Shown: positions 5,654 to 6,938 of the stretch, in pieces
Position numbering within the stretch: position 1 is the stretch's first letter
How the letters are laid out: every line of letters begins with the position of its first letter
NCBI GenBank assembly: GCA_018814745.1
Contig: JAHIZC010000080.1
Span: forward strand, 1 to 6,938
Direction: 5' to 3'
Origin: Candidatus Omnitrophota bacterium
GTDB lineage: Bacteria > Omnitrophota > Gorgyraeia > Gygaellales > Profunditerraquicolaceae
DNA: 6,938 bases
Translations under genes and position numbers: made by a program
The notes under the pieces: generated by a model
What the model was told of the DNA's origin: nothing
The model's input: the letters and a program-made list of their open reading frames with translations, nothing else
Database searches by the model: none

Positions 5654-6745
5654 ATGAAGAAAACAAAAAAAGATATTACGATTCTGGCAGTAGGGGATAA
5701 TTCGGATTACGATACTTTTAAAAAATTCAATAAAGAGAAGAGAATATTTGCAGGGTATGGCTTTGACTACGTTGCCATTGACTATCAGAGGCTGTTCGAA
5801 GGTAAAGCCCCGCAGATAAACACCGATAAAATCATCGTATTTTTATTTTTTCCGTTTTACTATTGGAATAAGTACATCGAGCATAAAAACTATAAAGGCG
5901 TATACGGTAATCATAATTTTCAAAGGAAATTCCTGCGTTTTTGGGATAATTTCGAGAAGAAGACAAAAAGATACTTTGCCGATAAAGAAATACTATTTAT
6001 TAACGAGCCGCGTTTATGCGCAGAATACAGAGATAAATTTAGAATCTCAAGGAGGCTGGATAAATTTAAAATTCCTCAGTCCCGCATATACAAAATTACC
6101 AGCATAAAGGAGATTAAAAATAAATTAGCCAAGGGCCATCAATTCTTTCTTAAGCCCAGATATGGTTCGATGGGGAAGGGGATTACCTTTTTGAGCCAGT
6201 TTGATTGGCGGACAAATTTTATCTATAAAGATAACCGTATCATCAGTAAAAGATCCGATCATGGATGGAAATTTAAAGATGTAACAGGGCAAAATGACTT
6301 TTTGCGTCAGCTGCTGAAGAAGGACATTTTGATTCAAGAGGCGGTAGAATCGCCGATTTATAAAGGTAATAAAATTGACATCAGGGTATACACTTTTTTC
6401 AATAAAGTGCTTTATATATATCCGAGAAGAAACAAAGCAGATAGAGTTACTACTAATATTTCTCAAGGGGGCCAGGGTGATCCTGGCCTGCTCAAGTTTC
6501 TTCCAGTGAGCCTGATTAAAAAGGTAAAAAGAGAAGCTATAAAAGTATCCAGTAGATTAGGTATAACTCTGGCAGGAATAGATATTATCCCGGAGCATAA
6601 TTGCAAAGATCTGCATGTCATTGATGTGAATCTCTTCTCTGGCTTTCCTAAAAGGAGGAGGTTCAATATTACACAATCCATGGCGAAAGAATTAAGGCGG
6701 CTGCACAATAAGGACAAGTTGCATTTCAGGAAATCCAATGGATAA
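5654..6745 (+). CDS. ATP-grasp ligase, RimK/glutathione-synthetase-like
   Basis: ATP-grasp enzymes join a carboxylate to an amine or thiol through an acyl phosphate. Numbered from the ATG at 5654 (363 residues): a pre-grasp region with an odd aromatic stretch FLFFPFYYWNKY (63-74); the entry segment FINEPRLCAEYRDKF (115-129), which resembles the NxP...xDK segment before the ATP site; FLKPRYGSMGKG (165-176; Lys167, and Lys175 in the flexible Gly loop); IQEAV (227-231, Glu229 for adenine); DIRVYTF (242-248, Asp242 and Arg244); Arg264 and Asn268 before SQGGQGD; Asp310 (AGIDII); and IDVNLFSGFP (323-332). The last metal ligand is therefore Asp324-x-Asn326, where E-x-N is usual. A GTG at 5648 would add two residues; neither start has a Shine-Dalgarno and the ATG is preferred. 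It follows the LKR-type gene by 10 nt (4 nt from the GTG), so they should be co-transcribed. The protein is strikingly Lys/Arg-rich. Substrates are unknown. Confidence 0.8.
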   Translation: MKKTKKDITILAVGDNSDYDTFKKFNKEKRIFAGYGFDYVAIDYQRLFEGKAPQINTDKIIVFLFFPFYYWNKYIEHKNYKGVYGNHNFQRKFLRFWDNFEKKTKRYFADKEILFINEPRLCAEYRDKFRISRRLDKFKIPQSRIYKITSIKEIKNKLAKGHQFFLKPRYGSMGKGITFLSQFDWRTNFIYKDNRIISKRSDHGWKFKDVTGQNDFLRQLLKKDILIQEAVESPIYKGNKIDIRVYTFFNKVLYIYPRRNKADRVTTNISQGGQGDPGLLKFLPVSLIKKVKREAIKVSSRLGITLAGIDIIPEHNCKDLHVIDVNLFSGFPKRRRFNITQSMAKELRRLHNKDKLHFRKSNG

Positions 6746-6757
6746 AGGGTTATTAGT

Positions 6758-6938
6758 ATGCTTGAGAGCTTAAACGTTATTTTATCTAGAGTTTCCCTGG
6801 TTCATTTGAATATATTATTTCTACTAGGCCTGGCTTTATTCGGCGGGGCTGTGGGGGGAAGGTTATTTCAAAAGATAAGGATTCCGCAGGTCGTAGGATA
6901 TATCGTTATTGGTATTATTATCGGAGAATCCGGTTTAA
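6758..6938 (+). CDS. Cation:proton antiporter (CPA2/Kef type), N-terminal fragment
   Basis: An open frame of 60 codons runs off the right edge of the window. The translation has a first hydrophobic helix (residues about 17-34), then GGRLFQKIRIPQVVGYIVIGIIIGESGL (33-60). This is the characteristic first-two-helix region of CPA2 monovalent cation:proton antiporters and Kef-type potassium efflux proteins: GGxLFxxxxIPxVVGYxxxGIxxGxSGL. Such proteins exchange Na+ or K+ for H+ across the inner membrane. AAAGGG at 6744-6749, which overlaps the stop of the ATP-grasp gene, lies 8 nt before the ATG and serves as ribosome binding site. With a 12-nt gap and no terminator, the gene belongs to the same transcript. 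Full members have about 380-650 residues; whether a C-terminal TrkA-N or USP domain follows cannot be seen. Confidence 0.85.
   Translation, partial: MLESLNVILSRVSLVHLNILFLLGLALFGGAVGGRLFQKIRIPQVVGYIVIGIIIGESGL

Overview
The window reads as an ordinary chromosomal segment of a bacterium with an AT-leaning genome (about 40% GC by eye). All nine genes lie on the + strand and are packed tightly. Sigma70-type promoters, an intrinsic terminator and clear Shine-Dalgarno sites on several genes mark it as bacterial. A GspB/PilP-like secretion-type domain suggests a Gram-negative style envelope. The protein style resembles candidate phyla such as Omnitrophota, but that placement is only an impression.

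Layout. Positions 1-1992 hold a translationally coupled trio: the 3' end of an LPG-synthase/flippase-like membrane protein, a YacP/Rae1-like NYN ribonuclease that overlaps it by 68 nt, and a metallo-beta-lactamase-fold hydrolase that overlaps the NYN gene by 16 nt. A sigma70 promoter whose -35 sits on the hydrolase stop codon drives a monocistronic gene for a membrane protein with MscS-like helices. That gene closes with a strong intrinsic terminator (2760-2797). A second promoter lies so close to the next ATG that the mRNA should be leaderless. It serves a formate/nitrite-family channel and a small zinc-ribbon/single-TM/GspB-like protein. A third promoter (extended -10) starts a run of a stand-alone lysine-ketoglutarate-reductase-type dehydrogenase, an ATP-grasp ligase and the beginning of a CPA2/Kef-type cation:proton antiporter, which runs off the right end.

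How the genes work together. The NYN and MBL-fold proteins may both act on RNA, though only the first has a family-level case for it. The most suggestive pair is the reductive-amination-type dehydrogenase with the ATP-grasp ligase 4-10 nt downstream: one enzyme could make an opine- or saccharopine-like imino-linked amino acid and the other could ligate it to an acceptor. That is inference. No mobile element, CRISPR array, tRNA or rRNA is visible, and no gene-free stretch exceeds about 110 nt.
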